A stretch of DNA of 64,000 nt from JAPLJC01 sp052326585. GTDB lineage: Bacteria > Desulfobacterota > Desulfobaccia > Desulfobaccales > 0-14-0-80-60-11. Within the stretch, counting starts at the first letter, position 1. Every line of letters begins with the position of its first letter. The stretch is taken from assembly GCA_052326585.1 (NCBI GenBank), contig JBKQLU010000008.1:1-64000 (forward strand), in the 5' to 3' direction. The notes beneath the pieces were generated by a model that had not been told where the DNA came from, did no database searches, and saw only the letters and a program-made list of their open reading frames with translations. The position numbers and the translations under genes were made by a program. Below, piece after piece: positions 16,224 to 25,531 of the stretch.

Positions 16224-16265
16224 GTTTTCTCAAGCCTTTTGTTAAAATAATTGCGGGACATTACA

Positions 16266-17054
16266 CTAAATTCTGCCTGGCGCCCTCCGGGCCTCGGGAG
16301 TGGACCGGATTCCCGGCAATAGCCGCTCCTGCTGCATCCGGAAGGCCTGTTCCATGAGAATCTCCAGGTTGACGACGTCCTCCCGGTTGTATTGCAGGAG
16401 TAGTTCCAGGGCGGTGCGGTCGCCCCGCTGGTGGCGCCCCCAGAGGATCACCGCCATGTAGCCGTCCATGCCGTCCACCTCTCCGGGCCGCTGGATGCCG
16501 AAGTGGGGTTCGATCTTTTTGAGGCCCCCCCGGTAGCCCAGGCGGGCCAGGAGAAAGCGTAGGTCTACGTGCAGGGGCGGCAGGGCCAGGTCCGGAAAAA
16601 AGCTCCTCAACACCGGCAGGTCGAATTGGGTGCCGTTGAAGGTGACCAGCAGGTCGAAGTCCGCCAGGGCTCGCGGGAACTCCTGCAGATTCCGGCCCTG
16701 GACGAATTGCTGCAGGCCGCTGCCGTCGTTATAGAGGCCCACCACGGTGACCGACTGCCCCGGCCAGTAGGCGCCGGTGGTTTCGATGTCCAGGTAGCCA
16801 ACCCGGGGCTTAAAGGCGCGGAACAGGCGCCAATGCTCCGCCGCAGCCAGACGGGCCGCGAAGTAGGCGGGCTCGGCCGCCTGGCGCACCGATTCCTGCA
16901 ACTCCTCCTGGAGGCGCCGGAATCGCTCCCAGGAGAGGCCCGGGAGCCGCCGGGCCCTCAGAAAATCCTCCCAGGTCGCCACTCCCTGGTTCCAGAAATG
17001 GGCCTCACCCCGGGGTCCCACCCCATTGAGGTGAATAAAGGTGCGCTTCAGCAT
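16266..17054 (-). CDS. YprB-like RNase H-fold 3'-5' exonuclease
   Basis: 262 residues with an exonuclease (RNase_H_2/YprB) domain. Motif ExoI is YLDIETTG (about residues 87-94), ExoII FNGTQFDLPVL (about 139-149) and ExoIII YNREDVVNL (about 224-232), giving the DEDD acidic set. The first 80 residues are the family's helical N-terminal extension (HLNGVGPRGEAHFWNQGVATW). Relatives are annotated as DNA or RNA processing exonucleases; the natural substrate is not established. Single gene, divergent from the higBA locus. Confidence 0.85.
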   Translation of the reverse strand: MLKRTFIHLNGVGPRGEAHFWNQGVATWEDFLRARRLPGLSWERFRRLQEELQESVRQAAEPAYFAARLAAAEHWRLFRAFKPRVGYLDIETTGAYWPGQSVTVVGLYNDGSGLQQFVQGRNLQEFPRALADFDLLVTFNGTQFDLPVLRSFFPDLALPPLHVDLRFLLARLGYRGGLKKIEPHFGIQRPGEVDGMDGYMAVILWGRHQRGDRTALELLLQYNREDVVNLEILMEQAFRMQQERLLPGIRSTPEARRAPGRI

Positions 17055-17154
17055 GGGGTTAGCATATCATCGCATCGACGTTTTGTCATCCATACATGCA
17101 TCTTGCCGGGACCATCTTCTGCATTATATGATGGCTGTGTTCTATGTTTCCCCC

Positions 17155-17183
17155 TTGTAACCAGATACGTAACAGGATACAAT
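17155..17183 (+). promoter_or_regulatory. higBA promoter with overlapping 12-bp direct repeats
   Basis: TTGTAA (17155-17160), 17-base spacer, TACAAT (17178-17183). Two tandem 12-mers cover it: GTAACCAGATAC (17157-17168) and GTAACAGGATAC (17169-17180), 10 of 12 identical. They are a likely autoregulatory operator for the antitoxin. The -10 ends 4 bases before the higB ATG, so the mRNA would be essentially leaderless. Confidence 0.55.
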
Positions 17184-17187
17184 ATTT

Positions 17188-17466
17188 ATGATCGCCAACA
17201 TAAGGCATAAGGGATTAGCCGCCCTCTATTATGACGACCAGCCAAAGGGGGTGAAGCAATCCCTGGTCAAGCGGCTCCGGTATATCCTCGCCTTGCTGGC
17301 CACGGCCTTCACTGTGGAGGACATGAACCTTCCCGCCTTGAAGCTTCACCTGCTTAAGGGCGACCTTGCCGGATTTTACGCCTTGTCCGTTTCTGGTAAT
17401 TGGCGGGTGATTTTCCGCTTTGAAGAAGGCCAAGCCGTAGACGTTGATTTAATTGATTACCATTAG
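17188..17466 (+). CDS. higB: HigB-type toxin (RelE/ParE superfamily)
   Basis: 92-residue ribosome-dependent mRNA interferase family member. The HigB hallmarks are IANIRHKGLAALYYDD at the N-terminus, LNLPALKLHLLKG-like core (NLPALKLHLLKGDLAGFYAL) and the C-terminal NWRVIFRFEEGQAVDVDLIDYH, which holds the conserved Arg and aromatic residues of the RelE-like active site. The toxin gene precedes the antitoxin, as is usual for higBA, with 12 bases between them. Length and motif set look intact, so the system may be functional. Confidence 0.9.
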   Translation: MIANIRHKGLAALYYDDQPKGVKQSLVKRLRYILALLATAFTVEDMNLPALKLHLLKGDLAGFYALSVSGNWRVIFRFEEGQAVDVDLIDYH

Positions 17467-17478
17467 GAGCAAAGCGCC

Positions 17479-17781
17479 ATGACCATGAAGAGCCCCCCCC
17501 ATCCGGGCGAGGTTATCCGGGACTTATGCATCAAGCCCCTGGGCTTGACCGTCACGCAGGCCGCCCAGGGACTCGGCGTGGCCCGCAAGACTCTTTCTTT
17601 GCTGTTGAACGGTCATGCGGGCGTTTCCCCGGAAATGGCCGTCAGGTTGTCGCAAGCCTTTGGCCGTAGCCCTGAGAGCTGGCTACAGCTTCAGGTGCAG
17701 TATGACATTGCCCAAGTCAAAAGATCGGCCAAGGAGATCAAAATCAAACCCCTTTGCGACCTGAACGCGCCGCAGCTCTGA
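17479..17781 (+). CDS. higA: HigA-type antitoxin (XRE family)
   Basis: 100-residue DNA-binding antitoxin. HPGEVIRDLCIKPLGLTVTQ leads into an HTH (AAQGLGVARKTLSLLLNGHAGVS) typical of HigA/VapI proteins; the C-terminal half (PESWLQLQVQYDIAQVKRS) is the dimerisation part. It should bind HigB and repress the operon, probably through the direct repeats at 17157-17180. An AGGAGC ribosome binding site overlaps the toxin stop region, so the two are translationally linked. Confidence 0.9.
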   Translation: MTMKSPPHPGEVIRDLCIKPLGLTVTQAAQGLGVARKTLSLLLNGHAGVSPEMAVRLSQAFGRSPESWLQLQVQYDIAQVKRSAKEIKIKPLCDLNAPQL

Positions 17782-17843
17782 GATGATCCGTGACCCAGCC
17801 CCCCGCAAAAACCTTTAGGGGAGCACGAGCGCCCCATTTCCTT

Positions 17844-20444
17844 TCATTCCTCCTTCAAAATTGCCGCCAGGTTGGGCCGCAGGGCCCGCCAGGCCGGGTA
17901 GGCCGCGGCCCCCAGCCCCAGGCCCATGACCAGCGCCAGGCTCTGCCAGTAGATGCCCGGGGTGAAGTGGAGCATGATGGTCCAGCCGAAGGCCTGCTTG
18001 TTAATGACTAAAATGAGCAGCAGGGAGAGCACCGAGCCGCAGGCGGCGCCCAGGAGGAAACTCAAAAAGCTGGCCAGCCCCGACTCGGTGAGGACCAGGG
18101 CGAGAATCTGGCGGCGGGAGGCCCCCACCGCCTGGAGCAGGGCCAACTCCCGCTCCCGTTCCATGATGAGCACCAGGAAGGTGGTGATGATGCCGAAGAC
18201 CGCCACCGCCACCGCCACCCCCTCCAGGGCGTAGGTCAAGGCGAAGGTCTCATCGAAAATTTTCAGGATTCCCTGGCGCAAATCCCGGTGGGACAGGGCC
18301 AGGAGGTGGTAGCGGGCCCCGTACTTCTCCTGCAGCCGGGCCTGCACCTGGGGCAGCCGCCGGGGGTCCTTCAGGTAGAGGCGCACCGCGTTCAGGTGGC
18401 GGTCCTGCCAGAAGCGGCGGAAGAGGCCGATGTCCATCCAGAGGCTGGGGCCGTCGGTGCGGTAGTCATAAAAGACCCCGGCGACCGTGAGTTCCTGGGG
18501 CCCCGCCGGGGTGGGCAGGATGAGGCTGTCCCCTTCCCGGTAATTAAAGGCCTCGGCCAGAGTCTCCGAGATGGCCACCGCCGGCCGGGAAGAGGGGCTG
18601 GGAGCTACCGGTGCCTGGCCCGCACCCCCCACTCTCTCCATAATCTCTTGCGTCTCCCCCTCCCGGAACCAGAGGCCGCCGTGTTTCGCCAGCACCCCGA
18701 AGCTGCCGCCGATCACCAGGATCTGGCGGCCCCGGAAAGGCAGGCGCACACAGCGGTAGAGATAGATGTCGGCGATCTCCGGGTCCCCTCGCAGCTCCGG
18801 GAGGATCTCCGGGGGCAAGTAGGCGTCGTAGGCTGCGGTGGTGAAGATCGCCGGCCCGAAGAAGATATCCCCGCTGATGGACCGGCTCACCCAGTCGTTG
18901 ACGGTTTGCCGGAAGGAGCCGATCATCACGGTTACCGCGATGAGCATTCCCAGGGCGCAGGCCAGGGCGGCGATGCTCACCGCGGTGCGGCTCAGGGAGC
19001 CCGCCAGGTAGCGGCAGCCCAGCGCCGCCGCGGGCCATCTTTGCAAGGGTCTCTGCCAGGCCCGCCCCATCAGAAGGGTGGCCAACGGGGTAAACAGGGC
19101 GAAGGCCAGAAGGATGAGGAAGGCCGCGGCGAAGCCGGGCCAGGGGGGACCGCGGTTGACCCTCACGGCCGCGCCGAGGCCCGCCAGGATCAGGGCGGCG
19201 ACCCCCCAGAAAAAGATCCTGCCCGCCCGGCTGCCGATTCTCTCTTCGAGTTCCTGCCGCTGCCATACGGCCCGGAGTTGGGTGCGGGCCGCCTCGCGGG
19301 CCGGAAGCCACGCGGCCGCCAGGGTGGCGGCCAGTGCCAGCCCCCAGGCCTGGAAGACGAGGCCCCAGGCCAGCCGCACCTGGCCGGCCACCACCGGCGT
19401 GTACAGGGAGGTGAGGTTCTGGGTCATAACCGCCAGGCCCCCCCGCGCCAGGCCGACCCCCAGGATCAGGCCGAGTGCGCCTCCCGCCAGGCCGCTCACC
19501 AGGCCCTCGGCCAGAAATAGCCGCAGCACCTGCCCCGGGGTCGCCCCCAGGGTGCGCAGCAGCCCGATCTCCCGGCGCCGCCGCACCACCGACAGGGTCA
19601 CCGACTGATAGATGAGGAACATCCCCACGAACAGGGCGATGGCGCTCAGGATGGCCAGATTGAGGCGATAAGCGGCCACCAGCCCCTGGGTGTGGCTCTC
19701 CAGGGCCCCGGGCCTGACCGCTTCCACCCCGGGAGGCAGCTCTTTTAGAAGCCACCCCGGCGGCCGGGCCTCAGCCGCGGTGGTCGCGAGGTCGATATAG
19801 TCCAGAAGCCCCACCCGGTCCAAAAGCTCCTGGGCCGCAGCTAGGTCCATGAGGAGCACCCCCCCGTTCAGGGGGTAGAGGGAGCTTTTGGAGCGAAATA
19901 TCCCCTTGACGGTGAGACTCTTTCTGGCCGGACCCACCAGGACCGCCAGGGAGTCCCCCATCTTGAGGCCCAGCCGGGTTGCCAGTGGCTGGCTTACCAG
20001 AACCGCATCGGGGCTGGTGAGGAACTCGACCCAGGCTCTCCGCGACCGGCGCCCCGGCAGTCCCGCCTCCGGCTCAAATTCATAGTCCCGGAAGTCCTTT
20101 TCGGAAAAGGGGTCGATCCCCAGGAGGAGCACCGGTCCCCGGCCAGGGCCGGAGAGCTGCAGGACGCTTTGCACCACCGGGGCCGCCGCCTTGACCCCGG
20201 GCAGACGGCTGAGCCTGCCAAACAGGCTTTCATCCAGGGGCGCCCCTGGGCTTTCCACCCGCCACTGCGCCTTGCCGGCCACCGCACTGACCCCGGCCTG
20301 AAAGCTCTGGATGGCGCTGGCCGCGGCCAGGGAGATGCTGAGATAAACCGCGGTGCCCAGGGCGATGCCGAGAATCCCTAAGAGAGTGCGCCCCGGATAC
20401 TGGCGGAGATGGCGCAGAGGCAGGTGAAAGAGCCAGGGGGTCAT
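17844..20444 (-). CDS. FtsX/MacB-type ABC transporter permease
   Basis: 866-residue inner-membrane permease with two FtsX-like modules, the arrangement of long LolC/E-like or MacB-like export permeases without a fused ATPase. A TM helix follows LPLRHLRQYPGRTLLGILGI (about 8-33), a large periplasmic MacB_PCD domain occupies about 40-240, a first TM trio about 255-385, then a further TM pair and a second periplasmic domain and TM trio at the C-terminus (FGIITTFLVLIMERERELAL, LRPNLAAILKEE). ATG 20444 was chosen because it overlaps the ATPase stop as ATGA. Probably exports a lipoprotein, lipid or peptide; the substrate is unknown. Confidence 0.88.
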   Translation of the reverse strand: MTPWLFHLPLRHLRQYPGRTLLGILGIALGTAVYLSISLAAASAIQSFQAGVSAVAGKAQWRVESPGAPLDESLFGRLSRLPGVKAAAPVVQSVLQLSGPGRGPVLLLGIDPFSEKDFRDYEFEPEAGLPGRRSRRAWVEFLTSPDAVLVSQPLATRLGLKMGDSLAVLVGPARKSLTVKGIFRSKSSLYPLNGGVLLMDLAAAQELLDRVGLLDYIDLATTAAEARPPGWLLKELPPGVEAVRPGALESHTQGLVAAYRLNLAILSAIALFVGMFLIYQSVTLSVVRRRREIGLLRTLGATPGQVLRLFLAEGLVSGLAGGALGLILGVGLARGGLAVMTQNLTSLYTPVVAGQVRLAWGLVFQAWGLALAATLAAAWLPAREAARTQLRAVWQRQELEERIGSRAGRIFFWGVAALILAGLGAAVRVNRGPPWPGFAAAFLILLAFALFTPLATLLMGRAWQRPLQRWPAAALGCRYLAGSLSRTAVSIAALACALGMLIAVTVMIGSFRQTVNDWVSRSISGDIFFGPAIFTTAAYDAYLPPEILPELRGDPEIADIYLYRCVRLPFRGRQILVIGGSFGVLAKHGGLWFREGETQEIMERVGGAGQAPVAPSPSSRPAVAISETLAEAFNYREGDSLILPTPAGPQELTVAGVFYDYRTDGPSLWMDIGLFRRFWQDRHLNAVRLYLKDPRRLPQVQARLQEKYGARYHLLALSHRDLRQGILKIFDETFALTYALEGVAVAVAVFGIITTFLVLIMERERELALLQAVGASRRQILALVLTESGLASFLSFLLGAACGSVLSLLLILVINKQAFGWTIMLHFTPGIYWQSLALVMGLGLGAAAYPAWRALRPNLAAILKEE

Positions 20445-21106
20445 GCCAGGAGCCGGCCGTCCTGCATCTGCAGCACCCGCTGGGCCGCCGCGCCCGCCTC
20501 CGGGGCGTGGCTCACCAGGACCACCGTCTTGTGCCACTGCCGGTTGAGCTCAGAAAAGAGCCGGAGGATTTGGGCCGTGGTCGCGGAATCGAGGTTGCCG
20601 GTGGGTTCATCCGCCAGAATCACCGCCGGGGAGTTGATCAGGGCCCGGGCGATGGCGGCCCGCTGCATCTCGCCCCCGGAAACCTGGTGGGGCTTGTGCT
20701 CCAGGCGCTCTCCCAGGCCCACCTCCGCCAGCCAGCGGGCCGCTTCTCCCCGGGCCTGGGGCTGGGGCAGGCCCTGGAGCGCCCGGGGCAGGGCCACGTT
20801 CTCCACCAGATTCAGCAAAGGCAGCAGATTAAAAGACTGAAAGACGACTCCCACTCTATCCCGGCGGAAGCGGGTCAGTTCAGGTTCCCGAAGCTGGGCC
20901 AGGTCCCGGCCATCCAGGAGCACCCGGCCCCGGGTAACTTGCTCCAGACCGCCGATGACGTGCAGCAGGGTGCTCTTGCCGCAGCCGCTCTTGCCGGTGA
21001 TGGCCACAAATTCGCCGGAGGCGATCTTCAGGTCCACCCCCCGGAGGGCCAGGATCTCCTCGGACCCTCGCCGGTAAACCTTGCTCACCCCTTCAAGTTG
21101 GATCAC
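20441..21106 (-). CDS. LolD/MacB-type ABC transporter ATPase
   Basis: 221 residues, ATP-hydrolysing subunit paired with the overlapping permease. Walker A GKSGCGKST (about 38-46), Q-loop VFQSFNLLP, signature VSGGEMQR (a variant of LSGGQ), Walker B VILADEPTGNLDS and the switch His in VLVSHAPE are all present. FNLLPLLNLVENVALP is characteristic of the LolD/MacB/YbbA subgroup. First gene of the pair; a stretch of about 220 bases separates it from the SplB-like gene upstream. Confidence 0.92.
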   Translation of the reverse strand: MIQLEGVSKVYRRGSEEILALRGVDLKIASGEFVAITGKSGCGKSTLLHVIGGLEQVTRGRVLLDGRDLAQLREPELTRFRRDRVGVVFQSFNLLPLLNLVENVALPRALQGLPQPQARGEAARWLAEVGLGERLEHKPHQVSGGEMQRAAIARALINSPAVILADEPTGNLDSATTAQILRLFSELNRQWHKTVVLVSHAPEAGAAAQRVLQMQDGRLLA

Positions 21107-21330
21107 TATTGCCTCTCTCCTGCAAGGGATTTTCTTATATTTTTATATAGTAATCACCGCCCCCCGATTTTAAAGTTCCCTGGCCACTTACCGATAAAAC
21201 CTGCCTGGTTATCCAGGCGATCGCCAGGGTTGGGGAAAACACCCGACCTTTTCCAAAGGTTCCCGGAGTATCCGGCGAATAGATAAATGGCGGGGCGCCT
21301 GAAGTCACGGACCCCGCGGCAGGCCTTCCC

Positions 21331-22425
21331 TTAAGCGGCGGAAAAGACCCGGCTATCCAGCCGGCGGGCCAATTCCCCTTCATCCGGGATAAAGCCAAAG
21401 ACCTCCCGCCAGACCCGGGGGCTTTCCATGCAGAGATAGAGCTGGACCCCCGGGGCGGCCTCCTCCAACCACTGGCGCAGGCGGCCGTACATCTCCACCC
21501 GCAGGTCCTTGAAATAGCGGAGCTTGCCGTCCGGGGCCCGCACCATCTCCTGGGCCGCCCAGCGGCTGCCGGGAAAACGTTGGTGGATCAGGGGCCGCAA
21601 GGCCGGCGGAAAGCGCAGCCCCCCCAGGCTGATCCAGGCGATGTCCCGGGACGGCGCCGCTTCTCCCAGGGCCGCCACCGTGCGCTGGTAAGCTGCTTCC
21701 CAGCCGGGGAAATAGATCAGGGGATCGAAGTGGAAGGCCACCCGAAAGCCCGCGGCCGCGGCCGCGGTTGCCGCCTGAAGCCGCGCCTTCAGCGGGGCTG
21801 AAAACCTCTCGGCTTCCCGGACCACCTCTTCGGGATTAAGAGACCAGGCAAAGACCACCTGGGGGTTAGGACCCAGGGACAGCAACCCTCCCAGGTCCTG
21901 GGCCTTGCTCTTGATCTCCAAAGCCGCCCGCCGGCCTTTGAACCAGGGGATCAGCCGTTGGTTGAGCCCCATGAGGGAATCGAGGGCCAGGCTGTCCCCG
22001 AATTCCCCGGTGCCCAGGCGCCAGCCGGCCCCGGGCCCGGCTTGCCAGCCGGCCTCCAGCTCCTCCAGCAAATCCTCCAGGTTGACGAAGATGGTGATGG
22101 CCGGCGTATTAACATAACCCTGGAGGACGCAATAGCTGCAATCCATGGGGCAGTTGAGCGCCACCTGCAGCACCTGGTAGCCGCAGCAGAGGTAATCTTT
22201 GGTCCCGGGACAGGGGCGCCGGAAAGGCCCCTTTTGCACCGCCAGCAGCAGGGTAGTCTTGGCCTCCGGGAGCCAGCGGGCCCGTTCGTGCTCCGGGGCC
22301 TGCAAGGCCCGGCGATCCTCGATGACCGTCACCGGCAGGTGGCGCAGCCGCACCAGGATGCGCCGGGCCATCTGGTAATCCCGGGCCCCTGCCTCGAGCC
22401 AAATCCGGCGGATGCGCCTGAGCAT
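21331..22425 (-). CDS. SplB-like radical SAM protein (spore photoproduct lyase family)
   Basis: 364 residues. The radical SAM cluster motif C-x3-C-x2-C is present as CPMDCSYC (in LNCPMDCSYCVLQGY), preceded by KDYLCCGYQVLQ as in spore photoproduct lyases and their non-spore relatives. The C-terminal conserved blocks (WISLGGLRFPPALRP and LYLCMESPRVW) follow the SplB pattern. ATG 22425 was preferred over longer frames because GGAGG lies 8 bases upstream. The genuine enzyme repairs 5-thyminyl dihydrothymine in spores; this host is presumably non-sporulating, so another substrate is likely. Located 113 bases after ppdK on the same strand. Confidence 0.82.
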   Translation of the reverse strand: MLRRIRRIWLEAGARDYQMARRILVRLRHLPVTVIEDRRALQAPEHERARWLPEAKTTLLLAVQKGPFRRPCPGTKDYLCCGYQVLQVALNCPMDCSYCVLQGYVNTPAITIFVNLEDLLEELEAGWQAGPGAGWRLGTGEFGDSLALDSLMGLNQRLIPWFKGRRAALEIKSKAQDLGGLLSLGPNPQVVFAWSLNPEEVVREAERFSAPLKARLQAATAAAAAGFRVAFHFDPLIYFPGWEAAYQRTVAALGEAAPSRDIAWISLGGLRFPPALRPLIHQRFPGSRWAAQEMVRAPDGKLRYFKDLRVEMYGRLRQWLEEAAPGVQLYLCMESPRVWREVFGFIPDEGELARRLDSRVFSAA

Positions 22426-22538
22426 AGACCTGGCCTCCAGCGGCTCTCCGAGGTTTCGAACCTGGCCATGGCGGTGGGCGGTGGCCGGGGCTGGGTGAAC
22501 ACCCGGCCGCGGCCACCTCGGTTTCTTCAGGAATGGAA

Positions 22539-25364
22539 TTACAGGGATTTGGACCTGGCGGCCTGGCCCCGTTTTTCCTTGATGACCGCGTGCGCCGCGG
22601 CCATGCGGGCGATGGGGATGCGCATCGGCGCGCACGACACGTAGTTGAGGCCGATGCGGTGGCAAAACTCGACGGCTTGAGGCACGCCGCCGTGTTCACC
22701 ACAGATGCCGATCTTCAGGTCGGGGCGGACCTTGCGCCCTTCGCGCACCGCGAGCTCCATGAGCCAGCCGACCCCCAACTCATCCAGGGTCTCGAAGGGG
22801 TTGTCCCTCAGGATGCCCACGGTGTTGTAAATGGGCAGGAACTTGTTTTCCGCGTCTTCCCGGGAGAAGGAGAAGGTCCCCTGGGTGAGGTCGTTGGTGC
22901 CGAATGAGAAGAACTCCGCGGTTTGCGCCAACATGCCGGCCCGGACGCAGGACCGGACAATTTCTATCATGGTGCCGAATTTGTATTTGATCTTGATATT
23001 GTAACGCTTTTCCACCTCCTGGTGGATCTTCTCCACCCGGGGCTTCACCCAGACCAGCTCCTGGCGGGTGCAGACATTGGGCACCATGATCTCCGGGCGG
23101 GCCTCGATCTTGTTGCGCAGGGCCAGGGCCGCGGCCTCGAAGATGGCCTGGATCTGCATGTCATAGATTTCCGGAAAGGAGATGCCGCAGCGCACCCCCC
23201 GGTTCCCCAGCATGGGGTTGTATTCGTAAAGTACCCGCACCCGGCGCAGCATGTGCTCTTTATCATGCAGGATTTTCTGGTCCACGCCATTGGCCTTGAA
23301 CTCGCTGAGCTCCCGGGTGACCGTCTCAATGGAGGGCACGTGTTGATAAAGATCCGGACCCAGCAAGGTGACGGTGCCGGGGAGTTGCTCCAGGGCGTTG
23401 ATCATCTGGCTAAACTCCCTGAGGCGGCTGATTTCGTTGAGAAGCTCTTCAATGCTGGGCAGAAATTCGTGCAGCGGCGGGTCCAGCAGCCGGATGGTGA
23501 CCGGCAGGCCGTCCATGGTCTTGAAGATCTCCAGGAAATCGGCGCGCTGCATGGGCATAAGCTTGTCCGCCCAGGCCTTGCGCTCCTGGGGCGTTTCCGC
23601 CAGGATCATGCTGCGCATCAGGGGCAGGCGCTCAGCCGCGTTGAACATGCGCTCGGTGCGGCACAGGCCGATGCCTTTGGCCCCATGATGCTTGGCCTTG
23701 GACGCCATATCCGGGGTATCGGCGTTGGCCCACACCTCCAGTTTGGCCTCCTTGTCGGCCCAGTCCATCAGGGTGCCCAAATCCTTGGGCAGCTCCGGAT
23801 CGAGCATGGGCACCGGTCCCGCGAAAAAGTTGCCATTGGTGCCGTCGATGGTGACTATGTCCCCTTCCTTGATGACCACCTTGCCCACTCGGGCCTCTTT
23901 CAGGTCATAGTTGATGTCCAGGCCTTCCGCCCCGGAGACGCAGGGTTTGCCCATGCCCCGGGCCACCACCGCGGCATGGGAGGTCTTGCCGCCCCGGCTG
24001 GTGAGAATCCCCTGCGCCGCGAAAAACCCGTGAATATCCTCAGGTTTGGTCTCGATGCGGGTCAGGATGATCTTCTCCCCTTCTTTTCCCAGGCGCTCCG
24101 CCTGGTCGGCGTCAAAGACCACCTTCCCGGTGGCCGCGCCTGGAGAGGCCGAAATGCCCGTGGCCAGCGGCTCGATCTTGGCATGGGGGTCGATGCGCCG
24201 GTGCAGAAACTGCTCCAGCAGGCCCGGCTCTATCCGCAGCAGGGCCTCCTCTTCGTTAATGAGTCCTTCCTTCTCCATGTCCACCGAGGTCCTGCATAAG
24301 GCCCAGGCGTTCATCTTGGCGTTGCGGGTCTGCAGCATGTAGAGCTTGCCCCGCTCGATGGTGAACTCGATGTCCTGCACCTCCCGGTAGTGCTTCTCCA
24401 GGATGCCCCGCAACTTTTCCAGTTCCCGGTAGATGGCCGGCATGTCGATGCGCAGCTCCTTCAGGGGGCGGGGGGTGCGAATGCCGGCGACCACGTCCTC
24501 GCCCTGGGCGTTGATCAGATAATCGCCGTAAAGGAGGTTCTCTCCGGTCCCCGGGTCCCGGGTGAAGCCCACCCCGGTGGCGCAGTCATTGCCCATATTG
24601 CCAAAGACCATGGTGCAGATATTCACCGCGGTGCCGTTGGCCAGGTCCGGGGTGATGTTGAACTGGCGGCGGTAATCCACCGCCCGTTTCCCCATCCAGG
24701 ATTTGAAGATCCCTTCGATGGCGATCAGCAACTGGGCCCAGGGGTCGTGCGGGAAAGGCCGGCCGGTGGTCTTTTGGATATATTCCTTAAAGCGCTCCCG
24801 GACCTGGGACAAGGCCTCCGCGGAAAGCTCGGTGTCCAGGATGGCGCCCTGCTCCTTTTTCACTTCCTCAAATATTTCATCAAACCCGGCATCCTGCGCC
24901 CCCAGGCCAATCTTGCCAAAGAGTTGCAGAAAGCGGCGATGGACGTCGTTGACGAAGCGTTCGTCCCCGGTCAGGGCGATCATGCCTTGGGCGGTCTCGT
25001 CATTGAGTCCCAGGTTGAGGATGGTATCCATCATCCCCGGCATGGAGAGGGCGGAACCGGACCGCACCGAGATCAGCAGGGGGTTTTTCGGGTCGCCAAA
25101 ACCTTTACCGGTCTTTTTCTCCAAGGCTTCCATATAATCGTGCACTTCATCCATCAAACCTACCGGCATATGCGAACCCTGGCCAAAATAATCGAGGTTG
25201 GCCTCCGTGGTGATACAGAACCCCGGCGGCACCTGCAGCCCGATCTGGGTCATGGTGCATAACCCGGCGCCCTTACCACCCAACAGCTTCTTATTGGTGC
25301 CATCGCCTTCCTCGAAGGCATAGCAATAACGTTTGGTTGCCGCCTTTTGCGTTTGCTTCGCCAT
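22539..25364 (-). CDS. ppdK: pyruvate, phosphate dikinase
   Basis: Interconverts pyruvate + ATP + Pi with PEP + AMP + PPi. The 941-residue protein has the N-terminal ATP-grasp domain (LLGGKGAGLCTMTQIGLQVP at the start), the phosphohistidine swivel domain with TSRGGKTSHAAVVARGMG (catalytic His about 460), and the PEP/pyruvate barrel with GICGEHGG near the C-terminus. Length and motifs are standard. With pckA elsewhere in the window it gives two routes to PEP, fitting gluconeogenic growth on acetate or other C2/C3 acids. A candidate promoter is at 25444-25471. Ribosome binding site AAGGAGAA precedes the ATG. Confidence 0.96.
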   Translation of the reverse strand: MAKQTQKAATKRYCYAFEEGDGTNKKLLGGKGAGLCTMTQIGLQVPPGFCITTEANLDYFGQGSHMPVGLMDEVHDYMEALEKKTGKGFGDPKNPLLISVRSGSALSMPGMMDTILNLGLNDETAQGMIALTGDERFVNDVHRRFLQLFGKIGLGAQDAGFDEIFEEVKKEQGAILDTELSAEALSQVRERFKEYIQKTTGRPFPHDPWAQLLIAIEGIFKSWMGKRAVDYRRQFNITPDLANGTAVNICTMVFGNMGNDCATGVGFTRDPGTGENLLYGDYLINAQGEDVVAGIRTPRPLKELRIDMPAIYRELEKLRGILEKHYREVQDIEFTIERGKLYMLQTRNAKMNAWALCRTSVDMEKEGLINEEEALLRIEPGLLEQFLHRRIDPHAKIEPLATGISASPGAATGKVVFDADQAERLGKEGEKIILTRIETKPEDIHGFFAAQGILTSRGGKTSHAAVVARGMGKPCVSGAEGLDINYDLKEARVGKVVIKEGDIVTIDGTNGNFFAGPVPMLDPELPKDLGTLMDWADKEAKLEVWANADTPDMASKAKHHGAKGIGLCRTERMFNAAERLPLMRSMILAETPQERKAWADKLMPMQRADFLEIFKTMDGLPVTIRLLDPPLHEFLPSIEELLNEISRLREFSQMINALEQLPGTVTLLGPDLYQHVPSIETVTRELSEFKANGVDQKILHDKEHMLRRVRVLYEYNPMLGNRGVRCGISFPEIYDMQIQAIFEAAALALRNKIEARPEIMVPNVCTRQELVWVKPRVEKIHQEVEKRYNIKIKYKFGTMIEIVRSCVRAGMLAQTAEFFSFGTNDLTQGTFSFSREDAENKFLPIYNTVGILRDNPFETLDELGVGWLMELAVREGRKVRPDLKIGICGEHGGVPQAVEFCHRIGLNYVSCAPMRIPIARMAAAHAVIKEKRGQAARSKSL

Positions 25365-25443
25365 TTCGCCATTCTCCTTGGTAGTCTCTAAGTGAGCCGC
25401 TCTCGGATTTAACTTTGTAGGTGATTTCTTTACAGGTAAGCTA

Positions 25444-25471
25444 CATATAATGCCTTTTTAAAAAATTTCAA
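25444..25471 (-). promoter_or_regulatory. candidate ppdK promoter
   Basis: On the minus strand TTGAAA (25466-25471), a 16-base AT-rich spacer, then TATATG (25444-25449), about 80 bases upstream of the ppdK start. Confidence 0.35.
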
Positions 25472-25531
25472 ACGGAAAATGCATTCCGGCCCGGCCGGGT
25501 CCAGGCGGGGCGCCGGCCGCAGCCTGGATGG

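Larger units (their letters stand above)
15433..16265. other. 833-bp repeat-rich intergenic region
   Basis: No gene. It contains two C/G-rich inverted repeats (15665-15757, 16117-16223), a CATTCTGAG-family fragment (about 15835-15873), a 13-bp-arm hairpin (15961-15993) and a 3-nt-loop palindrome (16003-16021). It is the densest repeat block in the window. Confidence 0.7.
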
